Source of the DNA: a virus | DNA: 48,178 nt | Reading direction: 5' to 3' (one strand) | Virus record (IMG/VR): IMGVR_UViG_3300032285_002684 | Coordinates: 1 to 48,178 of that record | Shown here: positions 1 to 6,872 of the stretch, in pieces | Layout: each line of letters opens with the position of its first letter | Numbering within the stretch: position 1 is the first letter of the stretch | Made by a program: the position numbers and the translations under genes | Notes under the pieces: model-generated | What the model saw: only the letters and a program-made list of their open reading frames with translations | Database searches by the model: none | What the model was told of the DNA's origin: nothing

Positions 1-123
1 AGCAAGCCGCTGACCCTCATCGGTCAACGTGTCGTAGTCAGCAGGCAGCGGGTAAAGCGGATTCTCAGGCGGTTGCGGTATTCGCTTGATCTGCATTCTT
101 CAGCTTTCCGGCTGCGTACAGCT
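1..123. repeat. Terminal direct repeat, left copy
   Basis: Bases 1-123 are identical to 48056-48178. The repeat holds the end of the gene at 65-484 and the first codons of the large terminase, so it falls inside coding sequence. The simplest reading is an assembly overlap showing that the genome is circular or circularly permuted. A true short terminal repeat is possible, but its position inside the terminase start makes that less likely. Confidence 0.95.
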
Positions 124-484
124 GGACGGTGATGATGCGCGTGATGGCCACCGCAACGAGGCGGGGATCACGGGCAACCATCGAGTGAGACAGGTACTGC
201 TTCAGGAGCGGATAGTACTCGGGAAACAGCTTTCCGTTGTCGTCACGAAGCGTCGTCTTCAAGATCATCCCCAGAATCTCCGGGCTCGCCACCGAGATCA
301 CCGGGTCCTGGATCGCCAGATCGTACAACACCTGGCCCGCTGCTCGAGCCATCTGCATGTCGTCCATCGCTTCGATCTGCTGGATCGCCTGCACCATGAT
401 CGGGTCTTCCGGCGTGGGGGGAATCTGTGGCTGCCGGGAGGTAGGTGCTTGCGAACTCTGGACGGTCTTGGTCGACGATGCCAT
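65..484 (-). CDS. Putative small terminase subunit or terminase-proximal protein
   Basis: The protein has 139 residues, with a Ser/Thr/Pro-rich start (about residues 1-30) and then a mainly helical acidic body. On the closed circle its end overlaps the start of the large terminase by 32 bases, which is the usual place for the small, DNA-recognising packaging subunit. The start is well set: AGGAG lies seven bases before the ATG at 482-484. No clear helix-turn-helix is visible, so the function rests on position. It overlaps the previous gene by 242 bases in another frame, and this gene has the better ribosome binding site. Confidence 0.6.
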   Translation of the reverse strand: MASSTKTVQSSQAPTSRQPQIPPTPEDPIMVQAIQQIEAMDDMQMARAAGQVLYDLAIQDPVISVASPEILGMILKTTLRDDNGKLFPEYYPLLKQYLSHSMVARDPRLVAVAITRIITVQLYAAGKLKNADQANTATA

Positions 485-809
485 GTACGTTCTCCTGAAT
501 CTTGGACACCAGCTTGGAAGTCTCGAAGGAGACCTTCACCTTGCGTCCGTCATGCGTCTCAATCGCTTCAGCGGATTGCTTCTGAATCAGACCAGAAGCC
601 TGTGCGACCTCCCTGATTACGTGACGGAGCCGGGAGTGGGCTCGAAGTGAGATGTTAGGGTCTGTATCGCGGAAATGTCGGACCAGTGTCTCCATTTCCT
701 CATGAATGTCAAAGCCCGACGCTCTGAGCGCGCCCCCCACGGATTCGCTCGCAAAGAACGAGGTCAGCGGGTCCGTCGGTTTCTTGGGGTCTGGCAGTGC
801 GGGGGGCAT
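243..809 (-). CDS. Hypothetical protein upstream of terminase (C-terminus overlaps next gene)
   Basis: The 188-residue frame starts at ATG 807-809, coupled to the previous stop by TAATG. Residues 1 to about 108 look like real helical protein, with a stretch of the kind seen in small DNA-packaging proteins (DPNISLRAHSRL). Residues after about 109 become Gly/Asp/Pro-rich and are read out of frame with the well-supported gene at 65-484. The tail may therefore be a by-product of the overlap, or the protein may end differently through a frameshift or sequencing error. Function is unknown. Confidence 0.5.
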   Translation of the reverse strand: MPPALPDPKKPTDPLTSFFASESVGGALRASGFDIHEEMETLVRHFRDTDPNISLRAHSRLRHVIREVAQASGLIQKQSAEAIETHDGRKVKVSFETSKLVSKIQENVHGIVDQDRPEFASTYLPAATDSPHAGRPDHGAGDPADRSDGRHADGSSSGPGVVRSGDPGPGDLGGEPGDSGDDLEDDAS

Positions 810-2272
810 TAGCCTTCAATGTACTTGATGATGCTGGCAATCTTGTCAGCAGGGAAGCCATTTCGCTGAAGCTTTTGCACAAAGTCAGACATGATCTTGC
901 GGTTTGCTGTATCCGGTTCACCGGCCCTGATTTGCTTCATTCTATCAAGCTCTTCTTGGGTAATTCCTGTACCAACAGGGGGTTGGGCTTCACCAAAACG
1001 AGCAAAGTCGTTTGGTCGGCTTGTGCCCGACGGAGTGTAGCGCTTGGGTGCAAAGTTCAGCTTGCGAGTTGCCGACTTTTCAAGGTTACCTACCAGTTCG
1101 GAAAGCACCTGCAGGCCAACTGCTCGCTTGTCATAGTCCTGCCGACCCTTCAGTCGCACACTGCTACCACCCCGGCTGCTTGGGCTTTCAAGTTCTGCCT
1201 TGCGGCGAGCGGCTTCAATGGCCATAGCCTCGGGTGACATGCCGCGCTTGGTCTTGATGCCCTCGGGGCGGATGGACTTGCCGCCGCTGATGCGGGAAAG
1301 CAGGGCGTCACCATAGCCGGAGGTCATGATGCCCTCGACAATGCGGTTCAGCGCCGAGTCTGCAACCTCGCGGGATACCGCTTCATCCTTCACGGCCTGG
1401 TCCATCTCGACCTTGAGGGCCTTGAAAGTACTGGCCGCCTTCTTCGTGGGCATCTTACCCAGGGTGTCGATGAGTCGACGGCCCCGACGGAGGATGTCGG
1501 ACACCGTGGGTGAGCCGATGTTCTCAATGCGGGAAGGGACCCCGCCGCCGTAACCACTTCCCCCCACGTCTTCGAGGTACTGGGCTCGGTTGAGGGCAAT
1601 GCGCTCCTTCTCCGATGGCGGCTTGGTGCCCTGTGTGGTCACGGCTCCCGATGCACGGATCTGAGAACCCGTTGCAATGTTGGCCAGCTTCTTGGGGACT
1701 GGAAGTCCGCGATCGGTAAACTCCTTTGCCTTCACGGGGCCGGCTTCGCCCAGCTTCTCGCGGATCAACGTGCGGATCTCAGCGGGGACCCGAGCAGCGG
1801 GGGCTTCCTTGGCGGCCATGTAGGCGGCCATGCGAGCTGCACGGGCATCGGCCGGTGTGGCTTCGGCCTGGTAGTCGGCGGAGGAGCGCTTGACAAAGTG
1901 ACCCGAGGGCGCATTGGGGTTGACCTCGTACACCTTTTTCTCTCGCTGCAACGCGGCGGCCTGAGCGGGTGACGCCATAACACCCTCGGTGGGCGGGAGT
2001 TGCTTTAGCATGGCCTGCACCTTGGTCAGGCCTTCAAGCTTCTGCTTCGCTTGCTGAAGTCGCGCGACAGCAGCACTATTGCCGGATGCTTGGGTCTTTG
2101 CAATCACCTGATCAACAAGGCCCATTGCGTCAGCCAGCGGCATGGCCTTCCCCCCACGAAGTGAAACGTGCATCTCGCCCTTCTTCACCGAGAGACGGGG
2201 GTTCTCAATGAAGTGAGCAAGGGTAGGTCCGGACTTCTTGGTGCCCATAGGGCGAGGAGGAGTGGGGGGCAT
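809..2272 (-). CDS. Hypothetical protein, 487 residues, packaging arm
   Basis: I do not recognise the family. The protein is basic, rich in Ala, Lys and Arg, largely helical, and begins with a Pro-rich segment (MPPTPPRPMG). It has no signal peptide or membrane helix. A Gly-rich stretch (GGSGYGGGVP, near residue 240) separates two helical halves. The start is coupled to the previous stop by TAATG at 2270-2274, and the stop is coupled to the next start the same way. Its place between an HTH-like gene and the terminase genes suggests a late virion or packaging-associated protein. Confidence 0.6.
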   Translation of the reverse strand: MPPTPPRPMGTKKSGPTLAHFIENPRLSVKKGEMHVSLRGGKAMPLADAMGLVDQVIAKTQASGNSAAVARLQQAKQKLEGLTKVQAMLKQLPPTEGVMASPAQAAALQREKKVYEVNPNAPSGHFVKRSSADYQAEATPADARAARMAAYMAAKEAPAARVPAEIRTLIREKLGEAGPVKAKEFTDRGLPVPKKLANIATGSQIRASGAVTTQGTKPPSEKERIALNRAQYLEDVGGSGYGGGVPSRIENIGSPTVSDILRRGRRLIDTLGKMPTKKAASTFKALKVEMDQAVKDEAVSREVADSALNRIVEGIMTSGYGDALLSRISGGKSIRPEGIKTKRGMSPEAMAIEAARRKAELESPSSRGGSSVRLKGRQDYDKRAVGLQVLSELVGNLEKSATRKLNFAPKRYTPSGTSRPNDFARFGEAQPPVGTGITQEELDRMKQIRAGEPDTANRKIMSDFVQKLQRNGFPADKIASIIKYIEG

Positions 2273-2706
2273 TAGTTCTTGATCCGAGCTTGGGTGTCTT
2301 TGAGGCGCGAGACGACCTCGCCAGCTGCAGATCTTAAGGTGCCAGGTTGCACTATGCCAAACATCTTGCGACCACGTTCCATGAGCTCAGTGGTCTCGGG
2401 GATCGAGTCAATGATCTCCTGGGAGGAGACAGATGTGCGTGTGTTGGGCCGGTGCTGGGAGCCGGGCAGGGAGAAGTCGGGTGCACCAGGGCGAGTGATG
2501 GTGCGCATCGCCAACATGAATGCGATGAGGTCAACGAGGATGCGATCGCCGGGTGCGTGGATGACCGGCACGTTCAGCTTGCGGAAGAGCTGGCGTAGTC
2601 CGCGCTTCGTGAGGCCGAGAGTGGCAAGCTCGCGGAGGATGTAGTCCTCACCGACAAGGCGCATCCCCCCACCGAAGGAGATGTACATCAGGTTGGGGCT
2701 AGACAT
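2272..2706 (-). CDS. Putative helix-turn-helix DNA-binding protein
   Basis: The protein has 144 residues. Residues about 19-70 (LTKRGLRQLFRKLNVPVIH, then a hydrophobic helix) resemble a winged or excisionase-like helix-turn-helix. The C-terminal half is a polar linker and a basic helix. It lies between the low-complexity gene at 2707-3753 and the 487-residue gene, in the operon that leads into the terminase. It could be a packaging-associated DNA-binding protein or a late regulator. The fold assignment comes from reading the sequence only. Confidence 0.55.
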   Translation of the reverse strand: MSSPNLMYISFGGGMRLVGEDYILRELATLGLTKRGLRQLFRKLNVPVIHAPGDRILVDLIAFMLAMRTITRPGAPDFSLPGSQHRPNTRTSVSSQEIIDSIPETTELMERGRKMFGIVQPGTLRSAAGEVVSRLKDTQARIKN

Positions 2707-3753
2707 TTACGACCTTGGGGGCTGTGCACGACGCAGCGTATTCTTCCACCAATCACTAACCGCTGGCGTCAACCCAGAGATGTCGGGAAGCATGTCAGAG
2801 ATTCGGTACTGGTTGTCGTCGAGCATGCCGTTAGGGTAGAGGTCGGCGGTGGTGGGGCCCATGTAACGGGGAGCTGCGGGAGCGGGGGCAGGAGCTTCGG
2901 CTTCTGCGGCCGGCATCGGCATGGTGGGTGCGCGGCGGAGCTGCTCGCCATAACGACGGGCTCGCTCGTTGGCAATGACGGCACTGGGCAAGATGCGCGG
3001 CGCGCCCTTAGCCTGATCCAGAGCTGGAGTTGCAGGCATGCGGGCAGGAGCTGCAGGAGTTGCTTCTCCCTCGGTGAGCTGTCGGTACTGGTCGGGAGTG
3101 ATCTCGTTGTTGTACAGGGCCTGCAGGTAGTCGTCCATCGGAGCCGCCTGTGGTGCGGGAGCTGCAGGGGCAGGTGCGGCAGCGGGAGCAGAGGTCTTGG
3201 TCTTGCCACGGCCACGGTAGGCTGCTTCCTGCTTGGCGGCTGAGGCGGCCCAGAAGGCTCGGGTCTTTTCGTTGTGGGCGCGGTCAGCTTCAAACTTCTC
3301 AGCGCGACGAATCTCCGAGATCTTGTCCTTGATCATCTCCTGCATATGGCGCTTGGTGTAGTTGTCCGTCATGCGGTCAACCTTAGAGGAAAGGTCGATC
3401 AGACCGGCGATGGTGTTCGCGTTGCCGATTTCGCCAACTGAAACAGTCTGGGGAGTAATGGTTTTTTGCGGGTTTTGTGGCGGTTGCGTTTGACCCGGTG
3501 TCGTCGGTGGTGTAGTGTTGGCGCCGCTAGCGGGAAGTGCGCTAGCCCCACTTGCAGCTCCGACTCCACTGCCCAAGCCCGAAGTCGTAGAGCCACCCCC
3601 CACATTTCCTGGAACAGTTGGTGCTTGCCAATTTGCGTTTGGATCGAGAAGGCCGCCGTACGGGTTGCTTTGTGCAACTGGTGGGAGCGGGTTGAAGAGC
3701 GGCGCGCTCTGCCTGCGGAATGCTGGATCGAAATTTGGATTGAAGATTGACAT
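2707..3753 (-). CDS. Low-complexity Pro/Ala-rich protein, probably virion-associated
   Basis: The protein has 348 residues. The first about 100 are Asn/Pro/Gly/Thr-rich and disordered in appearance. A charged helix follows (about residues 125-175), then long Pro-Ala runs with short helical islands. It resembles disordered virion or scaffold-like phage proteins but has no recognisable domain. AAGGAG lies just before ATG 3751-3753. It is the first gene of the leftward operon and starts 38 bases from the divergent helicase gene. Confidence 0.55.
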   Translation of the reverse strand: MSIFNPNFDPAFRRQSAPLFNPLPPVAQSNPYGGLLDPNANWQAPTVPGNVGGGSTTSGLGSGVGAASGASALPASGANTTPPTTPGQTQPPQNPQKTITPQTVSVGEIGNANTIAGLIDLSSKVDRMTDNYTKRHMQEMIKDKISEIRRAEKFEADRAHNEKTRAFWAASAAKQEAAYRGRGKTKTSAPAAAPAPAAPAPQAAPMDDYLQALYNNEITPDQYRQLTEGEATPAAPARMPATPALDQAKGAPRILPSAVIANERARRYGEQLRRAPTMPMPAAEAEAPAPAPAAPRYMGPTTADLYPNGMLDDNQYRISDMLPDISGLTPAVSDWWKNTLRRAQPPRS

Positions 3754-3791
3754 ACTGGCTCCTTAGGGGCTGAACAACAGGAGGATACGCG
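3754..3791. promoter_or_regulatory. Divergent junction with two ribosome binding sites
   Basis: Only 38 bases separate the divergent starts at 3753 and 3792. They hold an AAGGAG site for the leftward gene and a GGAGG site (near 3779-3784) for the rightward helicase gene. No sigma-70-like promoter fits between them, so any divergent promoters must overlap the coding regions or be unusual. Confidence 0.5.
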
Positions 3792-5189
3792 ATGAAAGTC
3801 TTGACGCAACGGAACCCGCTGAACAGTGCAGAGCCCATGATGATTGCGAGGGCCATTTTGCGAGCGAGGTGGACGACACCGCAGGGAAGGTTGGGGTTGT
3901 GGGAGTGGCGAGGTGAGCCGTGGGAGTGGTACGCAGGTACGTGGGTAAGAAGGGATGAGCGGTGGTTGGAGGAGGCGCTGTGGTTGGCCATGGAAGATGC
4001 ACATGTGCAGACGCCGACGGCTGCGGGCATCGTGACGAGGCGGTTGGGACCGACGACGCAGACCGTGATGAACGTGCAGGCCGCGTTGAGGGCCCTCATT
4101 CGGCTGAAGCAGAGCTATGCGCCCGCGTGGTTGGGCACGGTGACGGATGCTCCAGCTATGGAGAGGTGTGTGGCGTTTGAGGATGTGGTTGTGGATGTGC
4201 TGACGGGCAGGACTATTGCGAGGGATGAGCTTTTCTTTGAGCCGGTGGTCGTGAATTGCGCGTGGGACCCGTCGGCGGTGTGTCCGACGTGGATGGGGTG
4301 CTTGGAACAGTGGAGTGGTGGGGATGAAAAGTGGGTGAAACTGCTGCAGAGGGCCATGGGGGCGATGTTGATGCCGACACGGAGGTGGCAGCGGTGGCTG
4401 CTTATGCAGGGACGGGTCCGTGGCGGTAAGGGAACCATTATGCGGGTCGTGAAGAACCTCGTGGGGGATGGTTTTAGGGGTCTAAGCATGGCCCAGATCG
4501 CCAGTCAGTTCGGGTTGTGGGGTGCGGAGGCCGCAAGGGTGCTGAGCGTAAGTGAATTTGGGGCGTTGAACTCCAGGGAAAGTGAATTGGCGGTGGCAAA
4601 CATGAAAAATATCGTGGGTGGAGACCCCATTACGATTGACCGTAAGTACATGGAGCCTATTAGGGATGTGGTGATCCCGGGTTTCTTGGTGGTTCAGAGC
4701 AATGAGATCCCCAAGTTGCCCAATAGGGGGCAGGGTTTGGCGAGCAAGATGCTGGTTCTGCCGTTTGCCAATAGCTTTTTGGGCCGGGAGGACCTGCAGT
4801 TGGGGGATAAGTTGGCGGGTGAGACGGCGGGTATTGCGGCGTGGGCGCTACAGGGGGCTAGGGAGTTGTTGGAGGAGACGGATGCGGGTCAGTTGTGGCC
4901 TGTTCCGGCCTTGGCCGAGGAGGTCATGGGTCGATTCCAGTCTTTGAATAATCCAGTGCAGGACTTTTTGGAGGCGCACTTCACGCAGCAGGACGCGGCG
5001 TTCGTTAGTACGACCACGGTGTGGGCCCTTTGGAAGCAGTGGAAGGTGAAGGTGGGTTATAGGGAGGACCTGAGTCAGGCGCAGTTGGTACATAGGCTGG
5101 TAGAGGAGAGCGCGTGGAAGCTTACCAGGGCTCGGTTGGGCGAAGAGAGGATTCGCGGAGTCAAGGGACTGGTTGTAAGGTCCGAATAG
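3792..5189 (+). CDS. D5-type SF3 replicative helicase (possible primase-helicase)
   Basis: The 465-residue protein has the helicase half of phage D5/P4-like DNA primase-helicases. Walker A is GRVRGGKGT (residues 207-215), the Walker B region is VLSVSEFG (E255) and the sensor-1 asparagine is in VVQSNE (N304). The N-terminal 150 residues are Trp-rich and resemble the D5_N region. No complete primase active site is visible, so priming may come from the host. It should unwind the template for the polymerase at 13892. GGAGG precedes ATG 3792. Codon use is odd: many AGG, GGG, TTG and GTG codons, whereas the next plus-strand genes use C-ending codons. Confidence 0.85.
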   Translation: MKVLTQRNPLNSAEPMMIARAILRARWTTPQGRLGLWEWRGEPWEWYAGTWVRRDERWLEEALWLAMEDAHVQTPTAAGIVTRRLGPTTQTVMNVQAALRALIRLKQSYAPAWLGTVTDAPAMERCVAFEDVVVDVLTGRTIARDELFFEPVVVNCAWDPSAVCPTWMGCLEQWSGGDEKWVKLLQRAMGAMLMPTRRWQRWLLMQGRVRGGKGTIMRVVKNLVGDGFRGLSMAQIASQFGLWGAEAARVLSVSEFGALNSRESELAVANMKNIVGGDPITIDRKYMEPIRDVVIPGFLVVQSNEIPKLPNRGQGLASKMLVLPFANSFLGREDLQLGDKLAGETAGIAAWALQGARELLEETDAGQLWPVPALAEEVMGRFQSLNNPVQDFLEAHFTQQDAAFVSTTTVWALWKQWKVKVGYREDLSQAQLVHRLVEESAWKLTRARLGEERIRGVKGLVVRSE

Positions 5190-5286
5190 GGTGTTATTGG
5201 GGGGAGACAAACTGGTGTTATTGGACTAGGGGGACAGGGGGTCACCCTTGTTTTTTGGGGAATATCGAGGGTGGGGGGTCTTGGGC

Positions 5287-5462
5287 GACCACGTCCCGAC
5301 CACGTCTGACCAGGAGAGGTGGTCTAGGTTAAGTGCTTGTTTCTCCTTACTTTATATCTTTCTGACCAGGAAGACCAGGAGAATAGGAAAGTAGAGAGCT
5401 GGAAGCCCTATGGGGAGTACGGTTTTTTGGAGACATGGTCGGGGTGGTCGGTATGGTCATGT
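5287..5462. other. Iteron-like GACCA/TGGTC cluster, candidate replication origin
   Basis: GACCA occurs at 5287, 5298, 5308, 5364 and 5373. Its complement TGGTC occurs at 5320, 5436, 5445 and 5454. Spacings of 9 to 12 bases fit one side of the helix. CGACCACGTC is duplicated 11 bases apart (5286-5295 and 5297-5306), GACCAGGA occurs three times, and TGGTC heads three 9-base tandem units. The two groups flank an AT-rich patch. Iterons next to a melting region and a helicase gene are typical of origins, but the repeats could also be operators or decayed helicase coding sequence. Confidence 0.45.
5329..5358 (+). promoter_or_regulatory. Weak candidate promoter in the AT-rich patch
   Basis: TTAAGT (5329-5334) and TATATC (5353-5358) are 18 bases apart and match the sigma-70 boxes in 3 and 4 of 6 positions. 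This is the most promoter-like pair upstream of the gene at 5721, but the match is poor and hairpins lie between it and the gene. The same AT-rich patch could instead be a DNA-unwinding element. Confidence 0.2.
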
Positions 5463-5550
5463 GGAATAGATGAGGAAATTTTGGGACGGGTTCCCCCTTT
5501 CCTTCCAATAAAGCCGTCCCAACTGGGGGCCAAGGGGGGTATCGCCCCGG

Positions 5551-5593
5551 TAGCGCCGGGCTTCGCCCTCGGCGCTAGCGCCCAGTGGGGCGC
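5551..5593 (+). other. Tandem GC-rich hairpins
   Basis: Two hairpins abut. The first (5551-5577) pairs TAGCGCCG with CGGCGCTA and has a short inner GGC/GCC stem over TTC. The second (5578-5593) pairs GCGCCC with GGGCGC over an AGTG loop. Neither is followed by a T-run, so they are better described as structured RNA or DNA elements than as classic intrinsic terminators. Confidence 0.6.
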
Positions 5594-5631
5594 ACGGACA
5601 GTGAACTGCTTTCTGGTTCTTGGTCTGGCCC

Positions 5632-5658
5632 CCCTGCCCCCCTATGGAGGGGGCAGGG
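5632..5658 (+). terminator. 10-bp perfect hairpin, terminator-like without T-run
   Basis: CCCTGCCCCC (5632-5641) pairs perfectly with GGGGGCAGGG (5649-5658) around the loop CTATGGA. No T-run follows. The centre CCTATGGAGG is shared, apart from one base, with the hairpins at 6015-6030 and 6073-6095. It may act as a weak or factor-dependent terminator, an mRNA-stabilising 5' structure, or an attenuator ahead of the gene at 5721. Confidence 0.5.
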
Positions 5659-5720
5659 TGTCCTACATCTCTTTGATGTAACCCTGCTTCCACATCTTCC
5701 TTGCATAAGGATTCACTACC

Positions 5721-6008
5721 ATGTCTGATAACAAGACCGTCATCGTTCCGGCCCGCGTCGTTGTCACCTCGACTGAGCAGTGGGGCCTCAAGGCCGTCCT
5801 CGAGGTGCAGGTGCCGGGCACCAATCTGTGGCTTCCCGCGAAGGCTGTGGCTTTCGAGCAGAAGGGCGGCTCGCTCCTCTCCTACATCGAAGTCGCTGGC
5901 CAGTCCCTCAAGCGTTTCGCCGCCTCCATCGGCGTCTCCCCCTCTTCCTCGCCCGTGCGCGTGGATACCCCGGCCCCCGCTTCCACGGCCACAGAGGAGT
6001 TGATCTGA
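5721..6008 (+). CDS. Hypothetical small protein, 95 residues
   Basis: I do not recognise the family. Residues 1-65 alternate hydrophobic and polar residues, suggesting a small beta-rich fold (VIVPARVVVTSTEQWGLKAV). The C-terminal 25 residues are Ser/Pro/Thr-rich with an acidic end. AAGGA lies nine bases before the ATG. It is the first gene after the intergenic repeat region and is followed by two hairpins, so it may be its own short transcript. A compact beta fold with an acidic tail recalls phage ssDNA-binding proteins, but there is no firm evidence for that. Confidence 0.6.
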   Translation: MSDNKTVIVPARVVVTSTEQWGLKAVLEVQVPGTNLWLPAKAVAFEQKGGSLLSYIEVAGQSLKRFAASIGVSPSSSPVRVDTPAPASTATEELI

Positions 6009-6014
6009 CCCTCG

Positions 6015-6030
6015 GGGCCTACGGAGGCCC
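6015..6030 (+). terminator. Short hairpin after the 95-residue gene
   Basis: GGGCCT pairs with AGGCCC over an ACGG loop, followed by the weak T-run TCTTT. It begins seven bases after the stop of the gene at 5721-6008. It is a plausible weak intrinsic terminator and contains the CCTACGGAGG core found in two other hairpins nearby. Confidence 0.5.
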
Positions 6031-6072
6031 TCTTTCCGGTCCTTCCCAAACTCTTATCACTGAGACGGGGTC

Positions 6073-6095
6073 GGCCCCCCCTACGGAGGGGGGCC
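6073..6095 (+). terminator. 8-bp perfect hairpin between small genes
   Basis: GGCCCCCC (6073-6080) pairs with GGGGGGCC (6088-6095) around the loop CTACGGA. No T-run follows. The loop differs by one base from the loop of the hairpin at 5632-5658, which suggests a repeated structural element rather than chance. Confidence 0.5.
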
Positions 6096-6156
6096 TCCCC
6101 CTGGAACTGGTGTTCAGTTCCACTACTCCACACACAACTCGCACAGGAGACACATC

Positions 6157-6567
6157 ATGAACAACGACCTGCACAACGAAATCCAGTCCGCACTCGCCAA
6201 CATCACGGACCCGGAGTTGCTCTCCCTGGCCAACATCCCCACCCGGTGGACACGGGCACAGGACACGCTGCTTTACAGCCAGTACCTCGTCAAGGTGCCC
6301 AACACCCCTAACGAGCCACTCATCGCCATCAATGGCGTCTGCGTCTTCACTGGCCAGCCGTGGGGTACCGATGCTTACCCAGAAGACCTGCTCTTCACCG
6401 GGCTCTACCTGTGGGCCGGTGGCACTCCAGCCCAGGCAGCCCTGCGCTTCATGTCCGCCTCGGAGCGTGAGTTCCTCATCTCAGGCATCAGCCCCCATGG
6501 CTGGGCCTGCATGGAAGATCACGAGGAGCCCGGTGACCGCGAGCCGTTCTTCCCTCCCGCCCTCTAA
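6157..6567 (+). CDS. Hypothetical protein, 136 residues
   Basis: The family is not recognised. The protein is acidic, with helical ends and a central segment rich in Gly, Pro and Trp (GVCVFTGQPWGTDAYPEDLL). It has no membrane helix or signal peptide. The start has a good AGGAGA site ten bases upstream. It lies in the run of small, separately leadered plus-strand genes between the candidate origin and the AAA/VWA genes, where early host-takeover or accessory replication proteins are expected. Nothing more specific can be said. Confidence 0.65.
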   Translation: MNNDLHNEIQSALANITDPELLSLANIPTRWTRAQDTLLYSQYLVKVPNTPNEPLIAINGVCVFTGQPWGTDAYPEDLLFTGLYLWAGGTPAQAALRFMSASEREFLISGISPHGWACMEDHEEPGDREPFFPPAL

Positions 6568-6582
6568 CCCAAGGACCCAGCC

Positions 6583-6720
6583 ATGACACTCCCCGAAGTG
6601 TTCTTCCTCGTGGCCGTTGCCTCAGCCTTCTGGCTCATGGCCTTCACCCTGGCCTCCATCGCCAAGCCCTCCTCCCGCAAAGAGATGGGCATCCACCTCC
6701 CCGAGGACGACTCCGACTAA
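6583..6720 (+). CDS. Small single-pass membrane protein, 45 residues
   Basis: Read directly from the sequence. ATG 6583 has AAGGA nine bases upstream, and the frame runs to TAA at 6718-6720. Residues 4-27 form a hydrophobic helix (EVFFLVAVASAFWLMAFTLA), followed by a short basic stretch and an acidic tail, so the C-terminus is probably cytoplasmic. It follows the 136-residue gene by 15 bases and is followed by a strong hairpin. It could be an early inner-membrane protein such as a superinfection or host-modifying factor, or a holin-like protein placed away from the lysis genes. Confidence 0.6.
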   Translation: MTLPEVFFLVAVASAFWLMAFTLASIAKPSSRKEMGIHLPEDDSD

Positions 6721-6733
6721 CTCCTTGTGCACA

Positions 6734-6768
6734 CCCCGCCGGGCAGCCGGGAGGCCCGCCCGGCGGGG
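6734..6768 (+). terminator. 10-bp GC-rich hairpin, terminator-like
   Basis: CCCCGCCGGG (6734-6743) pairs perfectly with CCCGGCGGGG (6759-6768) over a 15-base loop. It starts 13 bases after the stop of the 45-residue membrane protein. The following CGTATTAGATCTTT contains only a delayed T-rich stretch. Confidence 0.6.
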
Positions 6769-6872
6769 CGTATTAGATCTTTCGCATTGCTCACCTAACC
6801 GTGTGCAGTGCCTTTCAGGCATCCATGTTGGTTGCCTTTCACTCCCATCCTCCTACATAGGAATCACTCGCC

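Larger units (their letters stand above)
5190..5720. other. 531-bp intergenic region with repeats and hairpins
   Basis: This is the longest stretch without a convincing gene. From left to right it holds a GTGGGGGG motif copy (5271-5278), a cluster of nine GACCA or TGGTC pentamers (5287-5458), an AT-rich patch (about 5329-5363), and three GC-rich hairpins (5551-5577, 5578-5593, 5632-5658). A weak ribosome binding site for the gene at 5721 (AAGGA) follows. The base bias changes here from G-rich to C-rich on the plus strand. An open frame from a TTG at 5337 crosses the hairpins and is not convincing. Confidence 0.7.

Noticed and set aside
5337-5681. 114-codon frame in the long intergenic region
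   Set aside because: It starts with TTG, lacks a ribosome binding site and runs through three strong hairpins. The repeats it encodes (DQEDQE, WSGWSVWS) come from the pentamer cluster.
6828-6859. TTGGTT and TACATA as a promoter before the gene at 6873
   Set aside because: The spacing is 20 bases and the match is poor, so it is not better than chance.
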